Source: Gymnothorax reevesii (Eukaryota; Chordata; Actinopteri; Anguilliformes; Muraenidae). From it: a stretch of 64,000 nucleotides of DNA. The translations under genes and the position numbers were made by a program. Every line of letters starts with the position of its first letter. Position 1 is the first letter of the stretch. The notes below the pieces were generated by a model that made no database searches, was not told where the DNA came from, and saw only the letters and a list, made by a program, of their open reading frames with translations. Below, one piece after another: positions 1 through 10,510 of the stretch. The stretch is taken from the NCBI GenBank assembly GCA_029721435.1, contig CM056583.1:47645120-47709119 (forward strand), given 5' to 3'.

Positions 1-735
1 CCGACAAAGCGGAGAGCGAGCAATCAGACCCCGCTCTTTGCAGAACTCAATCGTGGTCTCTGAAGTCCGCAGCTGCCTAGAGAGCCGCCACAAGTTCCAC
101 TCATCTTGCACCGTGCAATCACTCATTTTGGTTCTTGTTGGTCGGTGAGGACTATACCAGCCTATATAGTCTCGAAATAAACTTTGTGCACGTACGTCCA
201 ATTTCATCGCGCCCTTTCTTTCCCATTTGAAATGGGAAACACGCGGGTGCATTTAAGGCTGCCCAATGATATGACGTTAACGACAATAATAGATCATTGA
301 GAAGGAAAAGGACCTCATCTATAATTTCGCTCATGTTATCCGCGCCTCACACCGCGAGAGATCAACCAGCGTGCCTCATAATTGCAAGACTTTGGCACCG
401 CGCGCATTGTTTTTAATTTGTCACGACACTGATCTATTGTTCTGTCATAAGCAGGCGAATGCGCACAAAGTTTAGTGCGTGTGTCTGTGTGTGTATACCG
501 TGCCAAATCCTCCTCCTCCTCTTCCAACCGTACTCGCCGCGTGCCGCACGGCACACTCATCACCAAACGAACTAAACCATCTCTATCCCTATCCAACTCA
601 TAGGGAATCCTATCCCTATCCCTATCCCTCACCTTAACCCAACTCAGCCACAAATAGTTTGTTCTGCTCAAATGATTTTACCTAGTGTCTCCGGATCGGC
701 CACCAGCATGAAAGACATCAAAATGGATATTCACT
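1..735. other. Unassigned sequence, no gene recognised
   Basis: No coding region, splice pattern or known repeat was recognised. Positions about 575-635 hold a short irregular run of CTATCC units. The open frames here are short and unlike any family I know. Confidence 0.5.
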
Positions 736-972
<237 letters not shown>

Positions 973-1021
973 TTCAGGCTTTAGCGATGAATAGAAAGTA
1001 ATGTTGATGAGCTGGCAACAA

Positions 1022-1108
1022 TCTCCGTTGGTGTAGTGGTTAAGGCCACAGTCTATGGTGTGATTAACATTGCATTCTTCACAGGGTTCCTGGTTCGAAT
1101 CTCACCGC
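1022..1108 (+). other. tRNA-like sequence, probably a tRNA-derived repeat
   Basis: An A-box-like stretch (TGGTGTAGTGGTTAAGG) lies about 50 bases before a B-box match (GGTTCGAATC), the spacing of a pol III internal promoter. The middle does not fold into a clear anticodon arm, and the ends do not pair as a clean acceptor stem. A decayed tRNA or SINE head is more likely than a working tRNA gene. Confidence 0.4.
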
Positions 1109-2740
1109 AAACACTAATGTAATGTATGACTTAACATGTAAGGCTTCATTCACAGCATCATCGACGGAAAACAGAAAAAAAAACAAAAAACAAAAGTAGT
1201 TCAAGAGGTAGGACATAGAGTGAAAGACAGGAGGTAACAAAACACATACGTGTATCGTCATTAGCGCGTTTTTTTTTTTTACGCGCACCGCGTTTTACGC
1301 GCGCCGCGTCTACCCCTTCCTTTTAAAATTGTTCCCCCATCATTCTAAACCCCCTTCTCACTCATAAAAACCCCCCAAAAATATTTGTGCCCCCTTTTAA
1401 AATTATTCTGGCCAAAAAAAACCCAAAAAAAGTGGAGGTTGTGAATGGTACTCTTACCGAAAAACTTGTTAATTACGGAAACCCTATCAGAATTAGCCAG
1501 GATTAATTATTTTCAAAAAAGGAGGAATATTAGCCCCGAATTTTTGAGGTCCAACGACACGCCTGCCAACAAAGGAGCAGAAATAAATCATGTCGACATA
1601 AACAGTAATCTACGGCAGTATGTATTCATTAAAAACCCAGCACACACTTATTTCAGGAAATTACCCGTTTTTTGAGTACAGAAACTGTCGTGAATCCTGC
1701 TGAATGGCCAGTAAATCATGCATGTCAGCATTTAGCTGTGAGAGCACAGAAACGTTACATGTATTTATAAGGACAACAGCACAACTGATAAGTCTGCCAG
1801 GTCACTTCATAAAGATATTTTCTGCTGCTTTCTAATAAAACAACGCCAGTAACGTTAGCCCTAGCATCTGAAACAGGCTAACGTTAGTTCGACTGCCAAA
1901 TCACAGTAACATCACATGCACTGCGGGGTACTGTAACAATTACAAGACTCTGGCTATTCGAACAGCGACTGTGCTTGTAAGCGACGTTCACTCGCTTACT
2001 TGCAGAGCGAAAATGAATTGATGCTGGTTAGGGCTGGGGTTAGTTTGGTGATCATGTCAGCGACGCCAACTCGCTTATTTGCAAAGCAAAAATGAACCAA
2101 TAAATAAAGTAGAGGTTTACCTGTCAAGGAGAAAAGTTGCAAACTCTGCGTCAGTTTTTAATCCTTCCAGATCATGGAGTTCCTTCCACTTCTAAAAATC
2201 CACTCCGATGTTCACTCTGGTTCTATCCTGGGTTTTGTTAAATTCTTTCTTTTGCACTTTTTTTCTTCTGGCTTCCTTTTTTACTCGTCTTAGCCATGTG
2301 TGCCGCTTCTGGTAACTGGGGTATCGGTATTTTTTTCCTCGCTGATGGCTCTAAGCTCCTGAACCCGCTCTCGGAGATTTGAACTTGACTGAGCACTGGC
2401 GTGAACTGAGGAGGAAGGGGGAGGGGGCTGTCTGCAGCGCGTGCATGTGCACTGTTTCACGGCTGTCAGACACCATCCTGGCTCTAATTGGTTCTTTCCA
2501 GTCGGTCCAAACGATTATTTTAAATTGCAGTAGGAGCATTAGGTGGGTTTAAATGAGCCTTTTTTAATTACAGAGTACTAGTTTTATGTACTGTCTGTTC
2601 ACAGTGACAGTTTTGCAAATATGCCAAAAAGTTACTTTTCACATCGTTTGACAAGAGCATATTATCTAGGCTGCATGTCTAGAGCCCTCAAGTGGCCGAT
2701 AGCCTATTACACTTTTTATTCGCAATTTCGTGGGAATTAG
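1109..2740. other. Unassigned sequence with a short direct repeat
   Basis: No gene is recognised. Two related blocks of about 45 bases at about 1978-2022 and 2058-2100 share the pattern GCGACG..ACTCGCTTA.TTGCA.AGC.AAAATGAA. Homopolymer runs of A and T occur at 1173-1190 and 1270-1280. Confidence 0.4.
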
Positions 2741-2744
2741 ATGT

Positions 2745-2856
2745 CGCCACTGTATGGCCCAACCCGCCCACACCCGCTAAATGTTATTAAAATATTGACC
2801 CGACCCGCCCGACCCGCGGGACCCACGGGTTCCGGGCCGACCCGCGCATCACTAGA
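2745..2856. mobile_element. hAT-like terminal fragment
   Basis: A GC-rich stretch of CCCGACCCGCC units ends in GACCCGCGCATCACTA. Read on the other strand this begins TAGTGATGCGCGGGTCGG, which resembles hAT-type ends common in fish. No partner end was found, so this is probably one end of a decayed element. Confidence 0.35.
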
Positions 2857-2859
2857 TGC

Positions 2860-5800
2860 TATTATGCCCAAGCCCAGCCAATAATCATGATAATGGTACC
2901 ATATGTCAGTGCAAGAATGAACAAAACTTTACTTGACAACCAAAGTTTCCATACTGTCAGCCAATAGGCATGGTATAGAATCCATGTGAACCCTTTCAGA
3001 ATTACTAAGAATTCACAGATCCACCTGTTCGATGACCTTTGCCCACAGTCGTGATCTTGTTGTCATGGAGGAGGCTAACAGGTGCTGGTCATCTGAAGGA
3101 GTGGCAGTATTATCTTTAGTCAAATGGCTTCGCTTATGTTGGACAGAGAGACGGGAGAAGTGGCTTTAAACCTGCTGGGTAGATAGCCAGTCCTGCTTCA
3201 CAAAACGGGCTTTGATTTTCTTTGCCACCAACCCAGGGTTTTCCTTCCTCCCAGCCTCTACTCCTCTCATAGCCCCCGTGGGATGATCAGCCCGTGGGAT
3301 AACGATGTGGCTGCATAAATGAATATGAATGAGAATTGTCACGGCAATCATTCAAATATAGGCTTAGGCACAGGCCTAGCACTAGTAGTACATTTGCGAG
3401 TCCAATGGACAGCAAAACATTGTAAATATCAAAAATTTATTTTGACTTCGATGCCCGAATTGCATGTTCTCGACGCGGCCGACGACTTGATTGGTGGAGA
3501 AGGTGCTGGCACTCTTGCGACGGCTTCCAGAGAAGGCCAAGCTGGCATCTATGTGCTAGAGAGATGGTGATTTCCTTGTTAACAGCATCAAATAGCCCAG
3601 AACACAGTGCAATTAGGTCACATTCCTTCTCCAGTGGCCGTCGTGGGCCCGTCTCTCCATGTTCTCATCCAAGAGGAACTTTCAGCCAAGAAACATGGCT
3701 TCGAATGTTGCACTTTCTCAAAACAATACAACTATTCCCTTTTGGATATTTTTTCATTACACCGCATGCAATGGCAGGAGAGACATGGAAAAATCTGCAT
3801 TTTTTTTAGCCATAGTGGCCTGGGATTAGCTGTTTGGAATGCGCATCAAGTGTCAATATCAGGGGCACTCCAACATGGCTGCTGCCATAGAGCCATTTGA
3901 GAAGCGGGTGAGAGGTGGTGGTGGGGCTGTTTCAGGCACGTGCAGTCAGGGTAGACAGTGACCTCTCCTTTTTTGTCGCTAGATTTTGTCAACCTGTTTT
4001 CATGTACATTGCCTGATTGATTGACAATCAATTTGACCTTTTCTTCTGGTCAATTAAGCCTGTAATGATTAAGAGGTGATGGTGACAAAAAGATTAATTT
4101 ACCTTTATGGTTTGATTCGAGACTGCAAAGAAGTAAATATTAATAATTAATTAGGAAAAAAATCACAAATCTCTCAGTAATTCCGTGTATTGTTTTGATC
4201 TTTTGTTTATCGGATAATGAAAGAAGACTGAAAATAAACTCCCTATTTTTTTTTTAAATGGCATTACAAAGTATGCGTTTAAGAGGTAAAATATTATCAT
4301 AGACATATTGACCACACATTGAAAGTCGCGTAAGTAAGGTTTTAATATCTGTTAATGGCAATGCGTTTGCTTCCTCTAAGCAAATATGAACAAACTTGCT
4401 GTCTCGTGAGCATTTTAAGTTTGATGCACTGAGCAATAACATCATGGAAGGAACTGGCACACCATTCTGCCGTTTAGTCTTGGTAATTCATTAATCAATC
4501 CTCAGATTGCTAATTAAGCAAAGTAATAGAGTTATCATTCGTTAAATGTTGAGGATTCTGCCTACTCTAACTGACCTCCAACGGCACGTCACTGGGCTTT
4601 TTACATGGGGGATGACCTCAACTTACCTCTTTATGGGCTAGCGGGCATTTTTAAGTCATCCGTGGTCATATCCAGCCAAAAAACATGGTATTATGGCACA
4701 TGGACAAGTATAAGGACATGGGGTTGATCAAGTGCTCCGTATCAAAATCAAAATGAGCAGCAAGAAATTTTATTTCTTCGAATGATCAAATGACACTTGG
4801 ACTTGCTCCTCTGGGAAAACTGTCACCTATCTTCCTGTGGCAGTTGGGATACTGGCATGTAAATGTGGCATTTTATGATTTTGAGGGGTTAACCTTTTTA
4901 AGGGGTTAATATACCAATTTTATTTAGCATATTTTACATGGTCTATCCATGCAATGACACTTAATGGAATCATATTGGTGAAATCATGCCTCAGCAACAT
5001 GATTGCACCTCATATGCAGCTAAAACATCTAAGTGCGACATTAAACCTAATCATGGCATCTATATTCAAAAAGTTAAGTATGTGCCATGACATGTACTGT
5101 AATTTTATTTCTTTTTTCCTGTAACTTACTGAGTCTGGCCCTCCAAAACAACTAGAAACAGGGATCTAGTAGCTGGCCTGGGTTAGTAAACGTATATGGA
5201 CCCCTGGCCAAAATGGAGCATGCATGGGTGAATGATAAATGAAATATTGGATCAATTGAAATCAAAAATAAAATATTTTGGCAGTTTATTGTTATCAATT
5301 GCATCAAATTAAGAACCATCCCATGGGAAAATAGCTCTTTTTGAAGAGGTTGAGAAGTTAACCCCTCTGGAATTGAATGAAACTTGGCACAAAGGTACAG
5401 TTGCAATAAAAATTAAAAAAAAAAAAAAAACCCTCCATTCTGGTTGAAACGGGAATGACTCCTGCTGTCCAAGTCTGTATGGCATTCCCATCTCTGTGCG
5501 GTTTTGTGGTTTTAAGAATCTTCAGGGAATCTTAGTGTGCCCTTTGCTTTTTCTTTTTCCCCAGATACATGAAGGGTCCAGCTGATCACTGGAAATTTGG
5601 TGGAGAATTTTTACGATTTGCTACATTGCACTGTTTCGTCCAGTATAGATTAACTGACCACTTGTGTTTTGATTTTACTTTTCCATAATCTGTATATATA
5701 GAATTCTTGATTAAAAGACAGTGTAATGTTTGTCTACATGTATTTTCAGAACTGTGCAGACTCCCTAGGGATCTAAGGAATTTAATGAAACACAATTTTA

Positions 5801-6285
5801 TAAAAGAAAAATCACTTCCATATCATGATTGTAGCCTTAACAGACAAGAGAGACATGTGAAAATGCCATTTTTAGTTTTTCTAATTCCTCCTGATGGTTT
5901 TTGAAGTACTATTAATATTGATTGTAAATACTCATTTGATAGTGTACATTTGCATTTGAATGCAAAAAATAAAAATGTTTCAGAAGACACAGTTTTATGT
6001 CTCTGTTTGTTGTTTCCGACCCAACATTGAAACTGTGAAAATGTTTCAATTTATTGCCTTTGTTCTCAGTTGAGAATATTTCACGGTAACCTTAAGTGTA
6101 TGTTTTCAGAGAATTTGAAGAAACTTCTATTGTAAATCAATAAAGTAGCTTTAAATATTGCATTTCATTTAAGGTTTTAAATCATTAAATACTTAACTTA
6201 CACTTTATCTCTGCTGGTTTTAATGTGATCTTAGCATTTGTTTACACTTTCTCAGAGGTGTCTAATTGTAGTAATTCAGGGGGAA
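2860..6285. other. Unassigned AT-rich sequence
   Basis: No recognisable gene. A frame at 3607-3900 looked protein-like at first but shows no known domain and no splice context. A poly(A) run lies at 5414-5430. Confidence 0.4.
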
Positions 6286-6289
6286 AAAT

Positions 6290-7035
6290 CAGTACAATAA
6301 TATTTTTTCTTTTGCCATCTCTATTGAAGATGATAAAATAAAATAATTCAGGAAATTAATGTAAAATTTTGTTTCTCTTATGCTTTTGGTGCAATCACTC
6401 AATAGTTTGTACATAATTATTCATTAAAAATAAGTGTTTCACTGCAGAACTATGAGTGCTATCAGTTTATTGAAGGTGTTTGATCATTATAAATCAGGAA
6501 ATACCTGAAAAATAATGGTGTTTCTCTGCAGATCTTAGAGTGTGATCATTTTATTGAAGGTGTTTGATCAATATAATTCAGAAAATACCTGAAAAATAAC
6601 TGTTTCACTGCAGAACTATGAGTGGCATCACTTTATTGAAGGTATTTGATCATTATAAATCAGGAAATACCTGAAAAATAATGGTGTTTCTCTGTAGAAC
6701 CTTTAGTGCTATCACTTTATTGAAAGTGTTTCACTGTAATAATTCAGGAAATAACTGTAAAATGACAGTGCTTCTCTGCATAAAATTAAGTGCTACCGCT
6801 TCATTGAAGCCGTTTTCTTGTAATAATTCAAGATATAACAGTTAAAAAAAAACAGTATTTCTCTGCAGATTTTGTTGTGTTATCACTTTATTGAAGGTGT
6901 TGTATATGAATAATTCAGGTGACTAAATCTGTGAAATGAGTTTTTCTGCAAAACTATTGAAGTTATCACTTAATTGAAGGTCTTTGATCATAATAATTGA
7001 CCAAATACTTGTAAAATAAGTGTTTCCCTGTACTC
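6290..7035. repeat. Diverged minisatellite, period about 84 bp
   Basis: The phrase TGTTTC.CTGCAGAA recurs at about 6433, 6519, 6601, 6685 and 6768, a spacing of 82-86 bases. Each unit also carries CACTTTATTGAAGG and AATTCAGGAAATACCTG. About seven to eight units are visible and the outer ones are more diverged. It stops just before the Gypsy fragment. Confidence 0.85.
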
Positions 7036-7177
7036 CCTATAATGACAATATATGTAAATTTATTGTTTTTATTCTTAATTTGATTTAGAATATTTTACTT
7101 TAATTTTAAGGTTTTTGTTTGGCAGCCATTGCTGCCAGTCATTTACCATTTTTTAACTTTTTTTTAACTTTAACTTT

Positions 7178-7692
7178 GTGCAGAGGCAGTTTAAAGGACC
7201 ATATAGGATTTTGGAAAGGGTGGCGGAAGTGTTATATCAGGTGGTGCGGGTGGAGGGAGGATCGGAAATGGTGTGCACTTCAATAGACTTAAGCCTTTCC
7301 TTCGTTCCCGGTCAGAACCATCAGCAGTCCCGGAGCGAGATGGTGTACCCTCGCTGCAGTTATCTGACCCCGGGCAATCACCTGAGGCTTCTACTGGTGC
7401 TCCACGGGGACATCAGTGGCCTTATGGGACAGAGCCAGAGCATGGCACAGTTGAATCTAAGGTGGAGAATGTGGAAGCGAGTGGAAGTGGCTTCTTGGGG
7501 CCCAGTGGGGAGCCACAGCCTCCCCTAGTGTCTGGTTGTGGTACTGATCGTCCAGCCCTACTTCAGGGGCAGGGAGGTGTTGCTGGAGGGATATTGCCAA
7601 AAAGGATGCATCCTATACGTCGACGAAGACCACCAGTATGGTCCCAGGACTACGACGTAAAGTGTGGCTCGAGGGCGAGTCCTCTTCGTTAA
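7178..7692 (+). pseudogene. Ty3/Gypsy pol C-terminal fragment, frameshifted
   Basis: The first frame reads KGPYRILERVAEVLYQV and the next frame reads HFNRLKPF. Both are typical of the region after the integrase core in Ty3/Gypsy polyproteins. The two halves lie in different frames, consistent with one lost base near 7270. The second frame ends in RRRPPVWSQDYDV before a stop at 7690-7692, the usual end of fish Gypsy pol. Protease, reverse transcriptase, RNase H and the integrase core are missing, so only the 3' end of the element is present. The upstream neighbour is AT-rich sequence after a minisatellite; the downstream neighbours are a purine tract and an LTR. The fragment cannot encode a working enzyme. 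Confidence 0.85.
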
Positions 7693-7704
7693 GGAGGGGG
7701 AAAG
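7692..7704 (+). other. Polypurine tract
   Basis: AAGGAGGGGGAAAG lies directly after the pol stop and directly before a TG that starts the LTR. This is the expected place and composition for the plus-strand primer of an LTR retrotransposon. Confidence 0.7.
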
Positions 7705-8582
7705 TGTAATAAATGTGTGTTGTGATGAGCAAAACAATTAAAAGTGGAGGACTTTCATGATTGTTGATTGGAGGTTGTTGTGGCTGAGTTAAATCAGCTG
7801 GGGTTGATTGTTTGGGAAGGGGGAAGTGGCCTTATAAATTGAGTAAAGTCTGTGAAACGACGGACTGGGGAGCTGATGCGTTGTGCTTGAGCAGATCGCT
7901 GATTAAGTTGTTGTAACATGCACTCTCTGAAGGGAAGTGGGTGCCGTTCGTAGCCATTTAGGGCTGCTGGCGGCGAAGATAGCCTGTGCAGGGGGAGATG
8001 TTCCGGCGCTAGGGGGGATGATGGAGAGGGATTTGGGACGGATAGGAGTGCTTCAATTTACTCCTTCCCAGCTTAGTACGAGTGGCGGGCGCGTCGTCCT
8101 CCACTCTGGTCTTCAGCGCTGGACCGATGATCCCCCACGGGCGTGACTGTTGTAAGCCGTGTCGGACCAGCGCTCAAGCTTAGACCCTGGGGGAGGGTCT
8201 CGTTCGCCTGGAGAGTTACATCCATTTTTAAACTAATGTTTGTGTTTGTTTGTTTGTCTATGTCTTTATCTTGACGGGGTTTTAAAATATTTGGACAGTA
8301 GCGTATTCGGGAGTAGTGGGAGGATTGTGAGTTGTAGGTAATGTGTGCCTAGGTCACCCAGTTCGGTTGGAGTGCTGTTTATGAGGGGATTTTCCGTGTG
8401 CCTACCGTGTATAGGTAGATTATTGTGATTTGATAAGAGGGGAGAGTTTGCTGTGCTGTGGGATGGGGCTGGGTGGTTGATGGATAGACTTGTTGGGAGT
8501 GGCCAGTGTTCTGTTATTCCCGAAAGAAGGTGCTGTCTGATGAACTGATTTATATATAATAAATCTCGTTACCTGAGGTTGT

Positions 8583-8617
<35 letters not shown>

Positions 8618-8671
8618 ATTCTTAGGCCTCCGACGCCAGCTTTGTTCAGCATAAAGGGTAGTGGCCGTGAC
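7705..8671 (+). mobile_element. Ty3/Gypsy long terminal repeat
   Basis: The LTR begins TGTAATAAATG after the polypurine tract and ends near GGCCGTGACA, giving TG..CA ends and about 970 bp. An AATAAA at about 8560 may be its poly(A) signal. A GT microsatellite lies near the 3' end. No second LTR was found. The bases after it (TTTTGGCCTGGCCCAGG) look like a primer-binding site, which is odd for a 3' LTR. Confidence 0.65.
8584..8615. repeat. (GT)n microsatellite inside the LTR
   Basis: About 16 GT units near the 3' end of the Gypsy LTR. Confidence 0.95.
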
Positions 8672-9025
8672 ATTTTGGCCTGGCCCAGGTTGTTATTAAA
8701 TAAAAGGAGCCCAACATTGCAATATGCTGATAGTTTTACGTCGTCATTTATGAGCGAAAGAAACACCTCAATTTTGTGAAGCAATGTATAACAACGCTAT
8801 CAAAAATAAATTTGATTGTCGTTTTACCAATTGGTCTGAGAAATTTTCTAATCAAGAAAAGTACACTGTGACAGGTTTAGGTCATTCAGCACTGAAGGGT
8901 GAGGATTGAGCGTCACTTTACAGCAGCCAACGCACCGCCTGTGGCACCCAGTGCCCACTACTGTCAGTTATGCTCGAGTGGAGTTTATGAATGGCAATTG
9001 GCGAGGAGTGGGACCGCTCCCTCGG
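8672..9025. other. Unassigned flank between the LTR and the MITE
   Basis: Apart from the primer-binding-site-like stretch at its left edge, nothing is recognised. Confidence 0.5.
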
Positions 9026-9028
9026 TAA

Positions 9029-10020
9029 AGGCCCGGTCACACCGCCCGAACTTTGCTGGAGCGTTCCTGGAGCGGTGAGAAATTCATCACCGCTCATTAC
9101 CGTTCACCACCGTTTAACAAAAGTTGGCTCCCGTTAAAGCAACGCCGTATACGCTCGGCCACCGCTGATATTTCTCGAGGGGCCCTCCTACCGCTCCGAA
9201 AGTTTTGAGCTGCACAAAATATTGCGAGCGGTGAGGAGGGGGCAATTTTCCGCCCTGGCAAAGTTCACCCCCGCTCCACCAACGCCCATTCAAAGTTTGG
9301 CACCGCTAGACGCAAGTTCGTGGACGCTTGGGTCCGCTAGGCCAACGCAGAAATCTTGAACGCTGGACCACCGCTGCTTCGCCAGCGTTGCCCGGGCGGC
9401 GATTAAACGTTGCACAAACTTCGGTGGGGCGGTTGTAAGCGTTTTACGAACGGACACGGGGTTGCTGGAACGGTGTTGGGCGTTGAAGCAGCGAGCCACG
9501 GCGGCGATGAATTTTGGTTTGGCGTTGGTATAGTGGTGTCGAAGCGGGCCCAGAATTTGGCTATAAATACGGGGAGAAATGGACCAGGAGCTCATTTCGA
9601 ATCGAGCTGCCATTGAGTTCAGACCTCATCTATATCGAAATTGCTCGAAGTTACAGTAAAACTGTATCACCATGGATGCTGAGAGACTTGCTATCAAAAA
9701 TCTATCAGAACTTGTATCAAAAAGATCCGTTCATCTCCGTAGTCACAAGCGGTATGTCGCTAAACCAACTTTATACCCCCGCTGAGCCAAAGCCCGCATG
9801 CGCAGAACCAATGCTAATAACCACCGTTAAACCAACGCTCGCTACCGCAAAACCAATGCTAAAGCAACGCCGGCTTCAGCGGTGCACCGCTAAGCCAACG
9901 CCTGTTTTTTTTTAATTTTTTCCCATTTTGTGCACGGTTACGAGCGTTGTCGAAATTCAGTCCCCCCTCCCTACCGTTCAAGGAACGCTCCAGCAAAGTT
10001 CGGGCGGTGTGACCGGGCCT
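9029..10020. mobile_element. PIF/Harbinger-type nonautonomous element
   Basis: The left end AGGCCCGGTCACACCGCCCG and the right end are perfect inverted repeats over about 40 bases. Both ends are flanked by TAA (9026-9028 and 10021-10023), the 3-bp duplication usual for PIF/Harbinger transposons. Length is 992 bp. No transposase was recognised. The interior is full of short CCGCT/AACGC blocks in both orientations that echo the ends. Confidence 0.8.
9672..9785 (+). CDS. Small open frame inside the PIF/Harbinger-type MITE
   Basis: ATG at 9672 opens 37 codons beginning MDAERLAIKNLSELVSKRS and ending with TGA at 9783-9785. The product is basic. It could be a remnant of an accessory (Myb-like) or transposase protein of the parent element, or chance. 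No domain can be named. Confidence 0.2.
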   Translation: MDAERLAIKNLSELVSKRSVHLRSHKRYVAKPTLYPR

Positions 10021-10310
10021 TAAGTGGTCGGTCGATGTCTTTCTCACACTCCAGTTACATTTCAATCGTACGCACTATATGGCGAGTGGAGGGTGAGTGT
10101 CGTTTCTGAATACAGGCCTTTGTCCTCAAATCCTACCCTATTTGTCTTTGGGGAATGTTGTACTCAAAGAGATGGATTTAACGCTTATTCATTGGTTTTT
10201 AAAATTGGTTAACCCCAACCATCTTTGCTCTTGAATGAGATGTATAATGTAAGAATACATTTTCAATAAAAAATTTGTAAGTCAAAGCATTAAATAATGC
10301 GTTGTGCTTA

Positions 10311-10505
10311 TTATCCGCCGCCACAAAGTGTGAGGGGGATACAGGTTTGAGCTCTGTGCGTCTGTCTGAAAAGGGGACAGCTTTTCTCGGGAACTATTAG
10401 AGATGGGAAAACCAAACTGTGTGTAGCTTCAGTCCATCAAGGCCTTGATGGAGTTCGAAAATGAGGTGCGCGCGATTCGGGAATTTGGCAGGGGATGTTG
10501 AGTGT
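10311..10505 (-). mobile_element. Hairpin/GGAC repeat family, copy 1
   Basis: One edge holds a palindromic block (TTATCCGCCGCCACAAAGTG then TGAGGGGGATAC). The body (AAGGGGACAGCTTTTCTC, then AAGGCCTTGATGGAGTTCG) matches the copy near 36.6 kb closely. Orientation is set by the hairpin being at the 3' edge in other copies. Class unknown. Confidence 0.6.
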
Positions 10506-10510
10506 TGACC

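Noticed and set aside
3607..3900. 97-codon plus-strand frame
   Set aside because: No known domain, no splice context and an overlapping frame of similar length; treated as chance.
6290..7035. CRISPR-like array
   Set aside because: Units are diverged, 84 bp, without the alternation of constant repeats and unique spacers, and the genome is eukaryotic.
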